Shown here piece after piece: positions 5,350 to 12,347 of a DNA stretch of 35,309 bases. Position numbers and translations under genes: made by a program. This DNA comes from a virus, in the IMG/VR virus record IMGVR_UViG_3300038427_000181, positions 1-35,309 of that record; one strand, written 5' to 3'. A model generated the notes under the pieces. It ran no database searches. It was not told the origin of the DNA and saw only the letters and a program-made list of their open reading frames with translations. Each line of letters starts with the position of its first letter. The first letter of the stretch is position 1.

Positions 5350-6009
5350 ATGCTGAATAAACAGCAACTCGATTTCTTGAAGCAAGTCGTTCCGCCCGCG
5401 CGGCAATCGGACCGCGACTACGAGATTCCCGCCTGCGACACCATCGCCCAAGCCATCCTGGAAAGCGCCACGCCGAGCGGCGGCTGGGGAACCTCGCCAC
5501 TATTCCTTCAGGCCAAGAATCCCTTCGGGATCAAATTTTCGCATTATTGTCCGCCTTCAACTTCTTCGACTTCTTCAACTCCTTCTAGGCTTGGCGCAGT
5601 CGAAAAAGTCGAAGAGTCGAAAAAGTCGAATGAGGACTACGGCGAATTCTCAGTCGAAACCCAGGAAATCAAGAATGGGCAGATCGTCAAAGGGCTTGCG
5701 CAATTCCAGCGATTCCCGGATTTGACCAGCGCTTTCCGCGCCCACGCGCAACTTTTGCTGGATCAGCCGCGGTATCAATCTGCGATGGCGGTCCGCAGCG
5801 ATTGGCGGAAGTTTGCCGTGGCCCTCATGGACTGCGGCTACTCGACGGATCGGCCAGGGATTTGCCAGGACACCAAGTGCCTCCACTACGCCGGGAAACT
5901 GATCGAACTCGTGACCAAATACAGCCTGAACGATTCCGGGATGCTGGAGTCCTATGCGACCTGGCGTGACCCGGAGAAAGCAGAGGAATCCAAGGATGGC
6001 ACGTTGTGA
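5350..6009 (+). CDS. Endolysin: GH73-type N-acetylglucosaminidase with in-frame repeat insert
   Basis: 219 aa. The muramidase/glucosaminidase (FlgJ/LytG-type) signature is clear: ILES (Glu38, likely catalytic), GGWGTSPLF, KNPFGIKF (57-63), then VETQE (102-106, second acidic site) and the aromatic pattern AQFQRFPDLTSAFRAHAQLL. It should cut glycan strands of peptidoglycan. Residues about 69-94 (STSSTSSTPS...VEKVEESKKS) are encoded by an inverted heptamer pair (5554-5630) placed exactly in the loop between GIK and TQE, leaving both motifs intact. No clear SD. The stop overlaps the GTG of the next gene, as in lysis operons. No signal peptide, so release would need a holin. Confidence 0.85.
   Translation: MLNKQQLDFLKQVVPPARQSDRDYEIPACDTIAQAILESATPSGGWGTSPLFLQAKNPFGIKFSHYCPPSTSSTSSTPSRLGAVEKVEESKKSNEDYGEFSVETQEIKNGQIVKGLAQFQRFPDLTSAFRAHAQLLLDQPRYQSAMAVRSDWRKFAVALMDCGYSTDRPGICQDTKCLHYAGKLIELVTKYSLNDSGMLESYATWRDPEKAEESKDGTL
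5554..5630. repeat. Inverted pair of CTTCGACTT / AAGTCGAAG heptamer tracts inside the endolysin
   Basis: Left arm CTTCAACTTCTTCGACTTC..., about 25 nt of centre, right arm of GTCGAAAAAGTCGAAGAGTC type. The arms are complementary, the same bipartite design as the TCAGT/ACTGA arrays, and read in frame as a Ser/Thr-rich then Glu/Lys-rich linker. Confidence 0.85.
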
Positions 6010-6224
6010 TTTCGATTGTGGGGATGGCGATCACGGCGGGGCTGGGATTCCTGATTGGCTGGCTCTACGCTATGGTCGAGCGCGCGGACTTGCGATGGCG
6101 GCTGAGAATCCTCCGAGCACAACGCGACCGCCTGCGCGAGAACTTGATTAAGGTGCGCACGCTACTCGAGGCGAAGGCCGCGGCGGCCGCTAAAGAGAAG
6201 TCATCAGTTGTCAGTCATCAGTAA
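6006..6224 (+). CDS. Spanin-like membrane protein with coiled coil
   Basis: 72 aa, starting at GTG 6006 in a GTGA overlap with the endolysin stop. There is one N-terminal transmembrane segment (residues about 3-22, MAITAGLGFLIGWLYAMV), then a long charged helix (ERADLRWRLRILRAQRDRLRENLIKVRTLLEAKAA). This is the architecture of an inner-membrane spanin (Rz-like), and the place after the endolysin agrees. Sequence similarity was not judged. The last residues (SSVVSHQ) are translated from heptamer array unit 4, so its original stop was lost. No outer-membrane spanin lipoprotein was seen nested within it. Confidence 0.6.
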   Translation: MISIVGMAITAGLGFLIGWLYAMVERADLRWRLRILRAQRDRLRENLIKVRTLLEAKAAAAAKEKSSVVSHQ

Positions 6225-6254
6225 CTGATTACTGAAAACTGATGACTGAAAACT
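6197..6254 (+). repeat. TCAGT/ACTGA heptamer array, unit 4
   Basis: Three to four TCAGTNN units, a compact TCAGTAACTGA centre, then four NNACTGA units. The left half encodes the C-terminus of the spanin-like protein. Confidence 0.9.
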
Positions 6255-6277
6255 CGGAACGTTGAAAGGAGTTCGCG

Positions 6278-6883
6278 ATGAGACGAAGAGGCTTTTTGAC
6301 ACTCGCCGGATGGCTGGCCGTGGTTCCCTTCCTGCCGGCGTATCTAGCTTGCCCGACGTGGCTGAAGTCGCTCGCGACCAAAATCAAGGACTTTGTTCCT
6401 ACGGCGCTTTCGGCCTTCGCGGCGGTCCTACAGATCCTGATCGACAAAGGCATCCTGGGGAATCCCCTGGGCGGAGTGATTGAGAACATCGTGAAGCTGG
6501 TCAAAGCCGGGTTTGCCGACGTCATGGCCGGCATCGACGCCTACAAGAGCGCCGACCCGGCGAACAAAGCCACCCTGCTCGGGAAGATCGCCACCGCGCT
6601 CGCCATTATCGAGGGAAATCTACAGCAGTTTTGGAACGACTTGGTGATTCCCGACGCCGGGCTCGCCAGCCTGATCGAATCGCTGCTGGGCGTGATCCTG
6701 AGCGCCATCAATTGGTTCTTGGCTCCGAGCGGCGGCAACCTTCCCGCGCCTGCCGGCCAGCCGGCGCTCGCGCTGAAAAAGCGTATTGCCGCGGCGCCGC
6801 TCAAGCAATTGACCGTTGAAGGCCTGAAGAAGAACTTCAACGGCGTCCTGGCCGATGCCGGGATGAGTAAGTACGCGATCTGA
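6278..6883 (+). CDS. Exported protein with possible Tat signal, function unknown
   Basis: 201 aa. The N-terminus MRRRGFLTLAGWLAVVPFLPAYLAC has a twin-arginine-like RRRGFLT followed by a hydrophobic core and a Cys at 25. The -3 residue is Tyr, so a lipobox is imperfect. The mature part is amphipathic and Ala/Leu-rich (FVPTALSAFAAVLQILID, IENIVKLVKAGFADVM, LIESLLGVILSAINWFL), suggesting a helical, membrane-associated protein. SD AAAGGA. It lies in the lysis-like region between arrays 4 and 5. No homologous family was recognised. A membrane-perturbing lysis or superinfection role is only a guess. Confidence 0.65.
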   Translation: MRRRGFLTLAGWLAVVPFLPAYLACPTWLKSLATKIKDFVPTALSAFAAVLQILIDKGILGNPLGGVIENIVKLVKAGFADVMAGIDAYKSADPANKATLLGKIATALAIIEGNLQQFWNDLVIPDAGLASLIESLLGVILSAINWFLAPSGGNLPAPAGQPALALKKRIAAAPLKQLTVEGLKKNFNGVLADAGMSKYAI

Positions 6884-6886
6884 AGG

Positions 6887-7024
6887 GAAGTTTTCAGTTC
6901 TCAGTTGTCAGTCGTCAGTAAGAGCGTGCGGAAAGATTCATCGCGGAAGGTGAGATTCCCATTCAGACCGGAGGATGCCCGGCCGCGCTCTTACTGATAA
7001 CTGATGACTGAGGACTGAGGACTT
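6887..7024 (+). repeat. TCAGT/ACTGA heptamer array, unit 5, with long loop
   Basis: Left half 6887-6920 and right half 6991-7024 are separated by an unusual 70-nt insert. The stem extends into it: CAGTAAGAGCG (6916-6926) pairs with CGCTCTTACTG (6986-6996), closing a 59-nt loop that contains two GCGGAA motifs. The outer ends are GAAGT and ACTT. Confidence 0.85.
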
Positions 7025-7043
7025 GGAGCGATTGGAGATTTCC

Positions 7044-7202
7044 ATGGCTTTTGGATTGCCGAAGGGCGACAAGGTTAAGGCCGCGTTCGAGAAGTACGAG
7101 CAGGCCATGTTGACCCTTGTGCGTACCGGAGATCTCGCGCAGGCGCAAGCCGAGATCGAAATCCTGAAAGCTTTCATCGAGGATTTGCGCCAGGCGTTCT
7201 AA
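7044..7202 (+). CDS. Short helical phage protein
   Basis: 52 aa (MAFGLPKGDKVKAAFEKYEQ...), almost entirely helical with the heptad-like pattern AQAQAEIEILKAFIEDLRQAF. GGAG lies six bases before ATG 7044. It is bracketed by array units 5 and 6, as the other genes of this region are. Together with the next gene it could form small coiled-coil partners. No family was recognised. Confidence 0.6.
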   Translation: MAFGLPKGDKVKAAFEKYEQAMLTLVRTGDLAQAQAEIEILKAFIEDLRQAF

Positions 7203-7203
7203 A

Positions 7204-7267
7204 GAAGTTCTCAGTCGTCAGTTCTGAGCCTTCACTAAGAACTGGCTACTGAAAACTGATGACTGAA
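7204..7267 (+). repeat. TCAGT/ACTGA heptamer array, unit 6
   Basis: The left half has three TCAGTNN units. The centre CTGAGCCTTCACTAAG is less regular. The right half has four NNACTGA units ending ACTGAAGGA, which gives the SD of the next gene. Confidence 0.9.
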
Positions 7268-7277
7268 GGAGTTGAAA

Positions 7278-7511
7278 ATGGCGAAAGTTGCGAAGAGTAA
7301 AGCCGTGACGCTCGATGTTCTTGTGGAGCGCCCGATCGAGAGCTACATCCGGGAGATTGAGGTTCTGCGGCTGCACATCAAGCGCACCAGGGCCGCCGCG
7401 ATAAGAATCGAAGCGGTGGCCAGCGCGCAGATCAGGGAAGCCGTAGAGCGCATCAATAGTCAGATCGAGCACGAAAAGCAACTCCTCAAATCCGCGCTCC
7501 TGGATAAATGA
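7278..7511 (+). CDS. Small coiled-coil protein
   Basis: 77 aa. After a basic N-terminus it is a continuous helix (YIREIEVLRLHIKRTRAAAIRIEAVASAQIREAVERINSQIEHEKQLLKSALL) with coiled-coil spacing. ATG 7278 is preferred over an in-frame TTG at 7272, with AAGGA eight bases upstream. It lies in the lysis-like region. It could be a scaffold-like or regulatory small protein. No function is assigned. Confidence 0.6.
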   Translation: MAKVAKSKAVTLDVLVERPIESYIREIEVLRLHIKRTRAAAIRIEAVASAQIREAVERINSQIEHEKQLLKSALLDK

Positions 7512-7524
7512 GCCAGTGAATTCG

Positions 7525-7560
7525 GGACTGACAACTGACTACTGAGGACTCTGAACTGAA
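7525..7560 (+). repeat. TCAGT/ACTGA heptamer array, unit 7 (right half only)
   Basis: ACTGACA, ACTGACT, ACTGAGGACT and ACTGAA units with no clear TCAGT partner. The array ends one base before the ATG of the papain-like gene. Confidence 0.8.
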
Positions 7561-7561
7561 T

Positions 7562-8320
7562 ATGGCTGACCACTCCAACATGCGCCTCGGAAAGAAGCCG
7601 CGGAAGGATGATCGCCTCGGCCGCACGCTTAAATTGGCGCGGTATTTCGAGCCGGGCCTCCCCCCTCCGAAGCCCGCGGTGGACTGGCTTGCGGCCGTCA
7701 AGAGGTTCCCCATGTATGGGAACGACGTCCATGGCGACTGCGCGATCGCGGCGATTGGCCACATGATTCAGGTCTGGTCGGCGAATGTGGGCAATCCCGC
7801 GACGCCGTCTCAAGAGGAGATCCTGCGCGTCTACAGGATTTTGAGTCCGGACGACGATGGTTGTGTGCTTCTCGACGTCCTGAAATGGTGGCGGCAGAAT
7901 CCGATTGCGGGCGTGCAGCTCGGCGCCTTCGTGGCCGTGAACTGGCACGACATGAACGAAGTCAAGACCGCCCTCGAACTTTTCGGCGGACTCTACGCCG
8001 GCGCGGCGTTGCCCCTGGCCGCCGAGACTCAAAACCTCTGGGCTTGGACCAGCGGGCCCGACGGCGTGCCGAATTCCTGGGGCGGGCACTGCATCAACTT
8101 CGGGCAATATGCCGGCAGTATGCTGATGCGTTGTGTGACTTGGGGCCAGATCAAAGACGTGACACTAGGCTGGATGGACGCTTATCTTGACGAGCTTTAT
8201 GCCCTGATCTCGCCCGATTGGTTTGGCCCGGCGGGGACTTCGCCGGAAGGTTTTGACATGGCGACGCTGAAGGCGGACCTGAATTTGCTGACTGGGCCGG
8301 GAAATGCAGTTTATTACTAA
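7562..8320 (+). CDS. Papain-like cysteine peptidase-fold protein
   Basis: 252 aa. Candidate catalytic residues are Cys60 in YGNDVHGDCAIAAIGHM (Cys at the start of a helix) and His176 in SWGGHCINFGQY, followed by CVTWGQ (191-196), the C1/C39-like arrangement of Cys, then His, then a strand ending in TWG. It could cut peptide cross-links or a phage or host protein. Position between lysis-like genes suggests a second cell-wall hydrolase, which is inference. Only GAGGA 14 bases upstream is available as SD, too distant. No signal peptide. Confidence 0.65.
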   Translation: MADHSNMRLGKKPRKDDRLGRTLKLARYFEPGLPPPKPAVDWLAAVKRFPMYGNDVHGDCAIAAIGHMIQVWSANVGNPATPSQEEILRVYRILSPDDDGCVLLDVLKWWRQNPIAGVQLGAFVAVNWHDMNEVKTALELFGGLYAGAALPLAAETQNLWAWTSGPDGVPNSWGGHCINFGQYAGSMLMRCVTWGQIKDVTLGWMDAYLDELYALISPDWFGPAGTSPEGFDMATLKADLNLLTGPGNAVYY

Positions 8321-8321
8321 A

Positions 8322-8390
8322 GCAGTTATCAGTCGTCAGTTGTCAGTAGTCAGTAAGAACTGAAAACTGATAACTGTTAACTGATGACTT
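8322..8390 (+). repeat. TCAGT/ACTGA heptamer array, unit 8
   Basis: About five TCAGTNN units, an AAGA centre and about five NNACTGA-type units ending GATGACTTC. The next gene keeps its own strong SD (GAAGGAG). Confidence 0.9.
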
Positions 8391-8404
8391 CCGAAGGAGA
8401 TGCT

Positions 8405-8881
8405 ATGGACATTCAAGCGTTGCTTACGCTGTTCGGCCCGCACTGGATTCAGGCCCTGGTGGCTTTTCTCGCGCCGCTGGTCATCCAGTTTTTGAAGCGG
8501 AGCACGGCGCGCGGGCTCAGCTGGCTGGACCAGGCGAAGCCGAAGTATTGCGTGCTGACCAACTTTGCCCTGGCCTTACTCACGAACGCCGGCATCACCT
8601 TTGCTCACACGCCAGGAAGCCTGCTGATTCATTGGCCGGACCTCACTACCGCCGTGGCTGGAGCGCTCACGTTTCTCTTCACGGTGCTCGTGCAATTCCT
8701 GGCGCAGCATTTGCTCTATGGCGCTCTCTGGAAGCACGTCGTGAAAAGCCCGACGAACGAGCCAGGGCATTCCCTGGTGGTTAAAGGCACGCGGGGACTT
8801 TACAAAGTTGCGGCCGAATTTTTCAAGGCCGAGCAGAGAAAGGTGTCGCGCCCGTTCGTGGGCCCAGAGCGGAGGCAGTAA
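8405..8881 (+). CDS. Holin-like membrane protein
   Basis: 158 aa. Three hydrophobic segments are visible: about residues 8-30 (GPHWIQALVAFLAPLVIQFL), 48-66 (VLTNFALALLTNAGITF) and 80-102 (TTAVAGALTFLFTVLVQFLAQ), with a charged C-terminal tail ending RPFVGPERRQ. Topology and size fit a holin, which would release the GH73 endolysin. ATG 8405 is chosen over an in-array ATG at 8384 because GAAGGAG precedes it. Family-level similarity was not recognised, so the holin call rests on topology and context. Confidence 0.6.
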   Translation: MDIQALLTLFGPHWIQALVAFLAPLVIQFLKRSTARGLSWLDQAKPKYCVLTNFALALLTNAGITFAHTPGSLLIHWPDLTTAVAGALTFLFTVLVQFLAQHLLYGALWKHVVKSPTNEPGHSLVVKGTRGLYKVAAEFFKAEQRKVSRPFVGPERRQ

Positions 8882-8882
8882 A

Positions 8883-8948
8883 GAAGTAGTCAGTTGTCAG
8901 TTATCAGTAATCAGTAACTGACGACTGAAAACTGAGGACTGATGACTG
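8883..8948 (+). repeat. TCAGT/ACTGA heptamer array, unit 9
   Basis: Five TCAGTNN units, a TCAGTAACTGA centre, then NNACTGA units. The last units supply both GAGGA (8934-8938) and the ATG (8942) of the next gene, so start signals are made of repeat. Confidence 0.9.
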
Positions 8949-9256
8949 CAAGTCCAGCCCAAATCGACTTCATCCGTAAGCACGGGATCACGCATTGCCC
9001 GCCCGGACCGGAGATCGCGATGGTCTGGGGGACTATGCGGAAGAAGCATCAGGTGCGGGAGCTTTCCGAGCAGGATAGCATCCGGCTGCTTTGCGCCAGC
9101 CAAACTTTCCTGACGCGATGGGAAACAGCAGAGGCATCGCGGCACCGGAAGGCGGAAAAGGAAGCAATCTCGCAGATCAGAAAGTACGGGAGATCACAGG
9201 CTGACGCTCGATTGGCCCTCAGGCTTCACCGTGAGGCGCGGGCGAAGGGAAACTGA
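8942..9256 (+). CDS. Hypothetical basic helical protein started within a repeat
   Basis: 104 aa. It opens MTASPAQIDFIRKHGITHCPPGPEIA, a short motif-like start seen in small phage proteins. The rest is helical and basic (ASRHRKAEKEAISQIRKYGRSQADARLALRLHREARAKGN), suggesting nucleic-acid contact. Its start codon and a GAGGA at 3-nt spacing both lie in array unit 9, so the true start may differ, but no better in-frame start was seen before the conserved-looking N-terminus. The stop overlaps the next start. Confidence 0.55.
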   Translation: MTASPAQIDFIRKHGITHCPPGPEIAMVWGTMRKKHQVRELSEQDSIRLLCASQTFLTRWETAEASRHRKAEKEAISQIRKYGRSQADARLALRLHREARAKGN

Positions 9257-9606
9257 TGATGGTTGATTCGGCAGCGATTCGGGATCTGCTTTTAGGATCT
9301 GGAGGCTTTATAGCGACCTCCATGACGGGGATCGGAGCCTACCGATTCTTTGCGAGTGGAGCAAAAAAGATCGCGCAGATTCCCATGGCCCTTACTTCCG
9401 GGGCGGAGGAACTCTCTAAGTTGCGCGTTGCCGTCGAGAATGACAATTCCATGAAGGCCTTGGTGATCGAGCAAGGCGCGGTGCTGAAGGACATCCGGGA
9501 GGATATCGGGAAGATGATGGGCGAGCGGCAGGAGATCGGCCGCGAGTTGCGGATCATATCAAGGAAAGTCGAAGGGCTTTCTATCTATGGCCAGGACCAA
9601 GACTAA
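9256..9606 (+). CDS. Membrane-anchored coiled-coil protein, DUF2730 (Mu gp25)-like by position
   Basis: 116 aa. There is one N-terminal hydrophobic segment (about residues 10-32, LLLGSGGFIATSMTGIGAYRFF) followed by a coiled coil (ELSKLRVAVENDNSMKALVIEQGAVLKDIREDIGKMMGERQEIGRELRIISRKVEGL). This topology and its place just before the gp26-like and terminase genes match Mu gp25/DUF2730. Two adjacent ATGs (9256, 9259) could serve. The 3' end overlaps the next gene by 20 bases. Sequence identity to the family is not established. Confidence 0.55.
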   Translation: MMVDSAAIRDLLLGSGGFIATSMTGIGAYRFFASGAKKIAQIPMALTSGAEELSKLRVAVENDNSMKALVIEQGAVLKDIREDIGKMMGERQEIGRELRIISRKVEGLSIYGQDQD

Positions 9607-9904
9607 AGCCGAAAACGAACTCGACCGGACGGAGATTCTTCGCTATCTCAAGGAGTGCGGGCTTCAGGCCGTGACCCCGAAATCCATCCTGGTCTATATG
9701 GACGACTGCCTTCGCGCCATCACGAATGAAGGTTTGGATTTCCACCTGCGCTATATGAAGGACCGAGGCTGGGTCGACATCGGCATCGAGGTAGTTCTTG
9801 GCAAGCCTGAAATCATCCGCTGGGCGCGCATCAAGGCGGACGGAGTCGATGAATTCGACCGCCGGGCGGCGCAGTTCGGTGAAGCTGGGGGGCGAGTTGC
9901 GTGA
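9587..9904 (+). CDS. Winged-helix-like protein, Mu gp26-like by position
   Basis: 105 aa. Residues about 12-70 (DRTEILRYLKECGLQAVTPKSILVYMDD, then DFHLRYMKDRGWVDIGIEV) look like a winged helix: two helices, a third helix, then a short wing. In Mu a small HTH protein (gp26) precedes the small terminase, the same place as here. GAAGGG lies ten bases upstream and the 3' end overlaps the next gene by four bases. Its function in Mu-like phages is not known to me. Confidence 0.6.
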   Translation: MARTKTKAENELDRTEILRYLKECGLQAVTPKSILVYMDDCLRAITNEGLDFHLRYMKDRGWVDIGIEVVLGKPEIIRWARIKADGVDEFDRRAAQFGEAGGRVA

Positions 9905-10509
9905 AGCATCAGGCCGGCAGGGCGGAAACCGTAAGGCTGACCCGAATCGAGAACATGCCGGAAGAGCGCCGGAAGTTCATCGAGGATTTATTGCGCCAGC
10001 GTCCGCGCCCTTCGGGGCAAAAGATTGCCGCGCTTTACAACGAGAAGTATCCGCCCAAACTGACCGGCCAGCCGGATCTGGATGCGTCCACGGTCTATTC
10101 GCATTTGAAGTTGCGGATGCAAGAGGTGCTCGACGAGATCCGCAGGCGCAAGGTGGAATATGCCGCTCAGATCGAGATGATCGGCGAGAAGGGCCTAGAC
10201 GAAGCGGCCCAAGCGAATATCTGGGAAGCGCTGCAAACCATGTCGCCTGGCCAGCTCATCCTACTGCGCAGCGTCGAGACCAAGCGCAAAGAGTTGGAAT
10301 TGAAGGAAAAAGCCCAGGCGACTCGCAACCAGGAACTCGAACTGAAGGTCAAGCAGTTCCAAACGCAGCAAGAACAGGGGAAGAAGGCAGTTGAGGAAGC
10401 CAGTGAAAAACTCGGAAAGGGCGAGTCCCTCACAGTTGAGGACATCAACCGCATCCGCGAGCGGACTTTCGGACTCCCGCCTGAAGCTGCCGCCGGTCAT
10501 CCAGCTTAG
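9901..10509 (+). CDS. Terminase small subunit, DUF3486 (Mu gp27)-like
   Basis: 202 aa, starting at GTG 9901 in a GTGA overlap. The N-terminal domain (IENMPEERRKFIEDLLRQRPRPSGQKIAALYNEKYPP, then LDASTVYSHLKLRMQEVLDEIRRR) is an HTH-like DNA-recognition fold as in DUF3486. A long charged coiled coil follows (about residues 120-185), a typical oligomerisation region. It should bind phage DNA ends and recruit the large terminase. The final 107 bases overlap the start region of the large subunit gene. Confidence 0.75.
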   Translation: MKHQAGRAETVRLTRIENMPEERRKFIEDLLRQRPRPSGQKIAALYNEKYPPKLTGQPDLDASTVYSHLKLRMQEVLDEIRRRKVEYAAQIEMIGEKGLDEAAQANIWEALQTMSPGQLILLRSVETKRKELELKEKAQATRNQELELKVKQFQTQQEQGKKAVEEASEKLGKGESLTVEDINRIRERTFGLPPEAAAGHPA

Positions 10510-11977
10510 GCCTTATCAGCAACGCTGGATTGACGATGCCTCGCGCTTCAAGTTGGCGGTAAAGTCCGCCCGCATCGGCTACAGCTACGCTACCGGCCTG
10601 GAAGCGATTTTCGATTGCCTGAAGCGCCTCACCACCTGGACGGTACTTTCCGCCTCCATGCCGCAGTCGGTGGAATTCATCGATCAATGCGAGAAAAACA
10701 TCGAGGCGATCAATGCCACGGCAGAGCTCTACGACGAGCCTTTTGCCGACGAGTTGGGCAAGACCGACATCCTGGTGAAGTGCGCGCGCTTCCCGAACGG
10801 CTCGCGGATCATGGCGCTGCCGGCGAATCCCCGTACAGCGCGCGGCTATCCCGGCAACGCGGTGCTGGACGAATTCGCCCACCACGAAGGCTCCTACGGG
10901 ATCTGGGCCGCCGTGTCGCGCCAGGTGGCGCTGGGACACAAGTTGCGGGTGCTCTCCACGCCCAACGGCGAACAAGGCAAGTTCTTCGATCTTGCCAAGG
11001 AATTCGGCCTAAGCGAAGGAGTGGCGCCCGCAACGAATCCCGTCAAAGTCGGCGCGTGGTCGTGCCACTGGATCGATGTGCGCACGGCGATCGCGGAAGG
11101 TTGCCCCATTGAGCTCGGCGAAATGAAGGATCTCTACAAAGGCGACGACGACACGTTCCGGCAGGAATTCTTCTGCATGTTCCTGAAGGCTACCGGGGCG
11201 TGGCTGTCGCTCGAACTGATTGCCGCGGCGGAGGATGATGCGGCGACGACCGAACTGCCGAGGTCCTTCGCTGGCGCTCAGGATGACAGTGCTCGAGGGT
11301 TCTTGTCCCTGGGCATCGACTTCGGCCGCTCGGGCGACCGCACTTGTTACTGGCTGGATGAATATGTTGGCGACATTTCCTGGACGCGTGCCGTGGGATG
11401 GATTCATAACATGCCATTCTTCGAGCCCCAGGGGAATGACCAGGTACATGCTCTGGCTCCGTTGGTAGAGCTTGCGGACCGCGTGGCGCTAGATTCCACG
11501 GGCATGGGCCTGCCGCTCTACGAATACTTCAACACCAAGTTTCCCGGCAAGGTGATGGGAGTGAATTTCGGCGGCTCCGTGCGGCGAGTCGAGCAGGGCG
11601 AAAAGGCGAGCGAACGCGGCCTGGCGTCCACGATCAAGATTAAGACCGACATGGCGGTGCGAATGAAGCGGCGGATGGAGCAGCGGAAGAACCGCATCCC
11701 GCGCAACATGGATGTCCGCCAGGAACTTCAGGCGATCAAGCGCGAGCAGACGGCTGGCGGAGCGATTACCTTCGACGCGCCGCGCATCGAAGTCGATACC
11801 CCAGGCGGCGTCGGCAAGAAGAAGGTGTACTCACACGCGGAAGCCTTTTGGGCGAAGGCTATGGCGGACCTGGCGGCGGAAGGCCCGGCGGCGAACTTTC
11901 TGGAAGACTCCTTGCTTGTCGGCAGTCCAGTGATGGACTACGCGGCGTTGGGAAGTTTTGATTTGAGGGAATTGTGA
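10403..11977 (+). CDS. Terminase large subunit (Mu gp28 type)
   Basis: 524 aa; packages DNA into the head. The ATPase part has RPYQQRWIDDA (adenine-contact region), the degenerate Walker A KSARIGYSYA (about 54-63, the Mu-type form rather than GxxGxGKT), Walker B NAVLDEFAHHEG (Asp156/Glu157) and coupling motif LSTPNG (184-189). The nuclease part has GIDFGRSGD (Asp306) and VALDSTGMG (Asp364). Residues about 284-299 (ELPRSFAGAQDDSARG) are repeat-derived and lie in the linker between the two domains. GTG 10403 is chosen for GAGGA five bases upstream. A TTG at 10391 is possible. It overlaps the small subunit gene. Confidence 0.9.
   Translation: MKNSERASPSQLRTSTASASGLSDSRLKLPPVIQLRPYQQRWIDDASRFKLAVKSARIGYSYATGLEAIFDCLKRLTTWTVLSASMPQSVEFIDQCEKNIEAINATAELYDEPFADELGKTDILVKCARFPNGSRIMALPANPRTARGYPGNAVLDEFAHHEGSYGIWAAVSRQVALGHKLRVLSTPNGEQGKFFDLAKEFGLSEGVAPATNPVKVGAWSCHWIDVRTAIAEGCPIELGEMKDLYKGDDDTFRQEFFCMFLKATGAWLSLELIAAAEDDAATTELPRSFAGAQDDSARGFLSLGIDFGRSGDRTCYWLDEYVGDISWTRAVGWIHNMPFFEPQGNDQVHALAPLVELADRVALDSTGMGLPLYEYFNTKFPGKVMGVNFGGSVRRVEQGEKASERGLASTIKIKTDMAVRMKRRMEQRKNRIPRNMDVRQELQAIKREQTAGGAITFDAPRIEVDTPGGVGKKKVYSHAEAFWAKAMADLAAEGPAANFLEDSLLVGSPVMDYAALGSFDLREL
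11260..11289. repeat. CHPERSEG-type dispersed repeat inside the large terminase gene
   Basis: GGTCCTTCGCTGGCGCTCAG then GATGAC, an imperfect copy of the common GTCCTTCGCTCCGCTCAGGATGAC-type bacterial repeat. On the minus strand it reads VILSASEGPR or CHPERQRRTS, the telltale peptides of this family. It is in frame and between the ATPase and nuclease domains. Confidence 0.75.
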
Positions 11978-11984
11978 AAGAGTC
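11975..11984 (+). repeat. Left 10-bp direct repeat flanking the inserted cassette
   Basis: TGAAAGAGTC, whose TGA is the stop codon of the large terminase. The identical decamer at 12679-12688 lies directly before the portal ATG. Removing one copy with everything between would restore a normal terminase-portal junction with a 7-nt gap. Confidence 0.8.
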
Positions 11985-11999
11985 TGATCTAGTTCCCGA

Positions 12000-12323
12000 C
12001 TATTTCTTCCTCCTCTTACGGGCTGCTCTGCAGGTGAGTTTCGCATTGCGGCGGGCCGCAGCAGTCTTGGCGACAGATTTAGCTGTGCCGCCTTTGCGGC
12101 CGATTTCGCGCAGATATTCGGACGCGACGTTTTTTCTCGCCGTTGCGATGCGCATTTTGACGAGAGCCACGGCATCGTCGCACGCATCGATCATGGACGT
12201 CTGGAGCTCCATCAGCACATCGGATGCCGGATCCCTAAACTGGACACAAGGCATTGGGCCACGGGTTACAGCTCTGAACTCCGCGCCCGCTCGCTCAATA
12301 ATTGCTTTGTATCGATCAGTCAT
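12000..12323 (-). CDS. Minus-strand accessory (moron-like) gene, basic small protein
   Basis: 107 aa, the only convincing gene on the minus strand. It starts MTDRYKAIIERAGAEFRAVTRGPM; the middle is helical (DVLMELQTSMIDACDDAVALVKMRIATAR); the end is basic (YLREIGRKGGTAKSVAKTAAARRNA, then a Lys/Arg tail). The GRKGG..KS..K...AR segment resembles short DNA-binding tails of small bacterial proteins. AAGGAG lies eight bases before the ATG and a promoter with TTGACA and a palindromic spacer lies upstream. Own promoter and opposite strand suggest expression in the lysogen. Function unknown. Confidence 0.75.
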   Translation of the reverse strand: MTDRYKAIIERAGAEFRAVTRGPMPCVQFRDPASDVLMELQTSMIDACDDAVALVKMRIATARKNVASEYLREIGRKGGTAKSVAKTAAARRNAKLTCRAARKRRKK

Positions 12324-12347
12324 TGCAGTTCTCCTTGTCGAGAGAAG

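Noticed and set aside
7460-8107. 215-aa minus-strand ORF opposite the papain-like gene
   Set aside because: It is a shadow of a convincing + strand gene, with Arg/His/Pro-rich low-complexity composition and no start signals.
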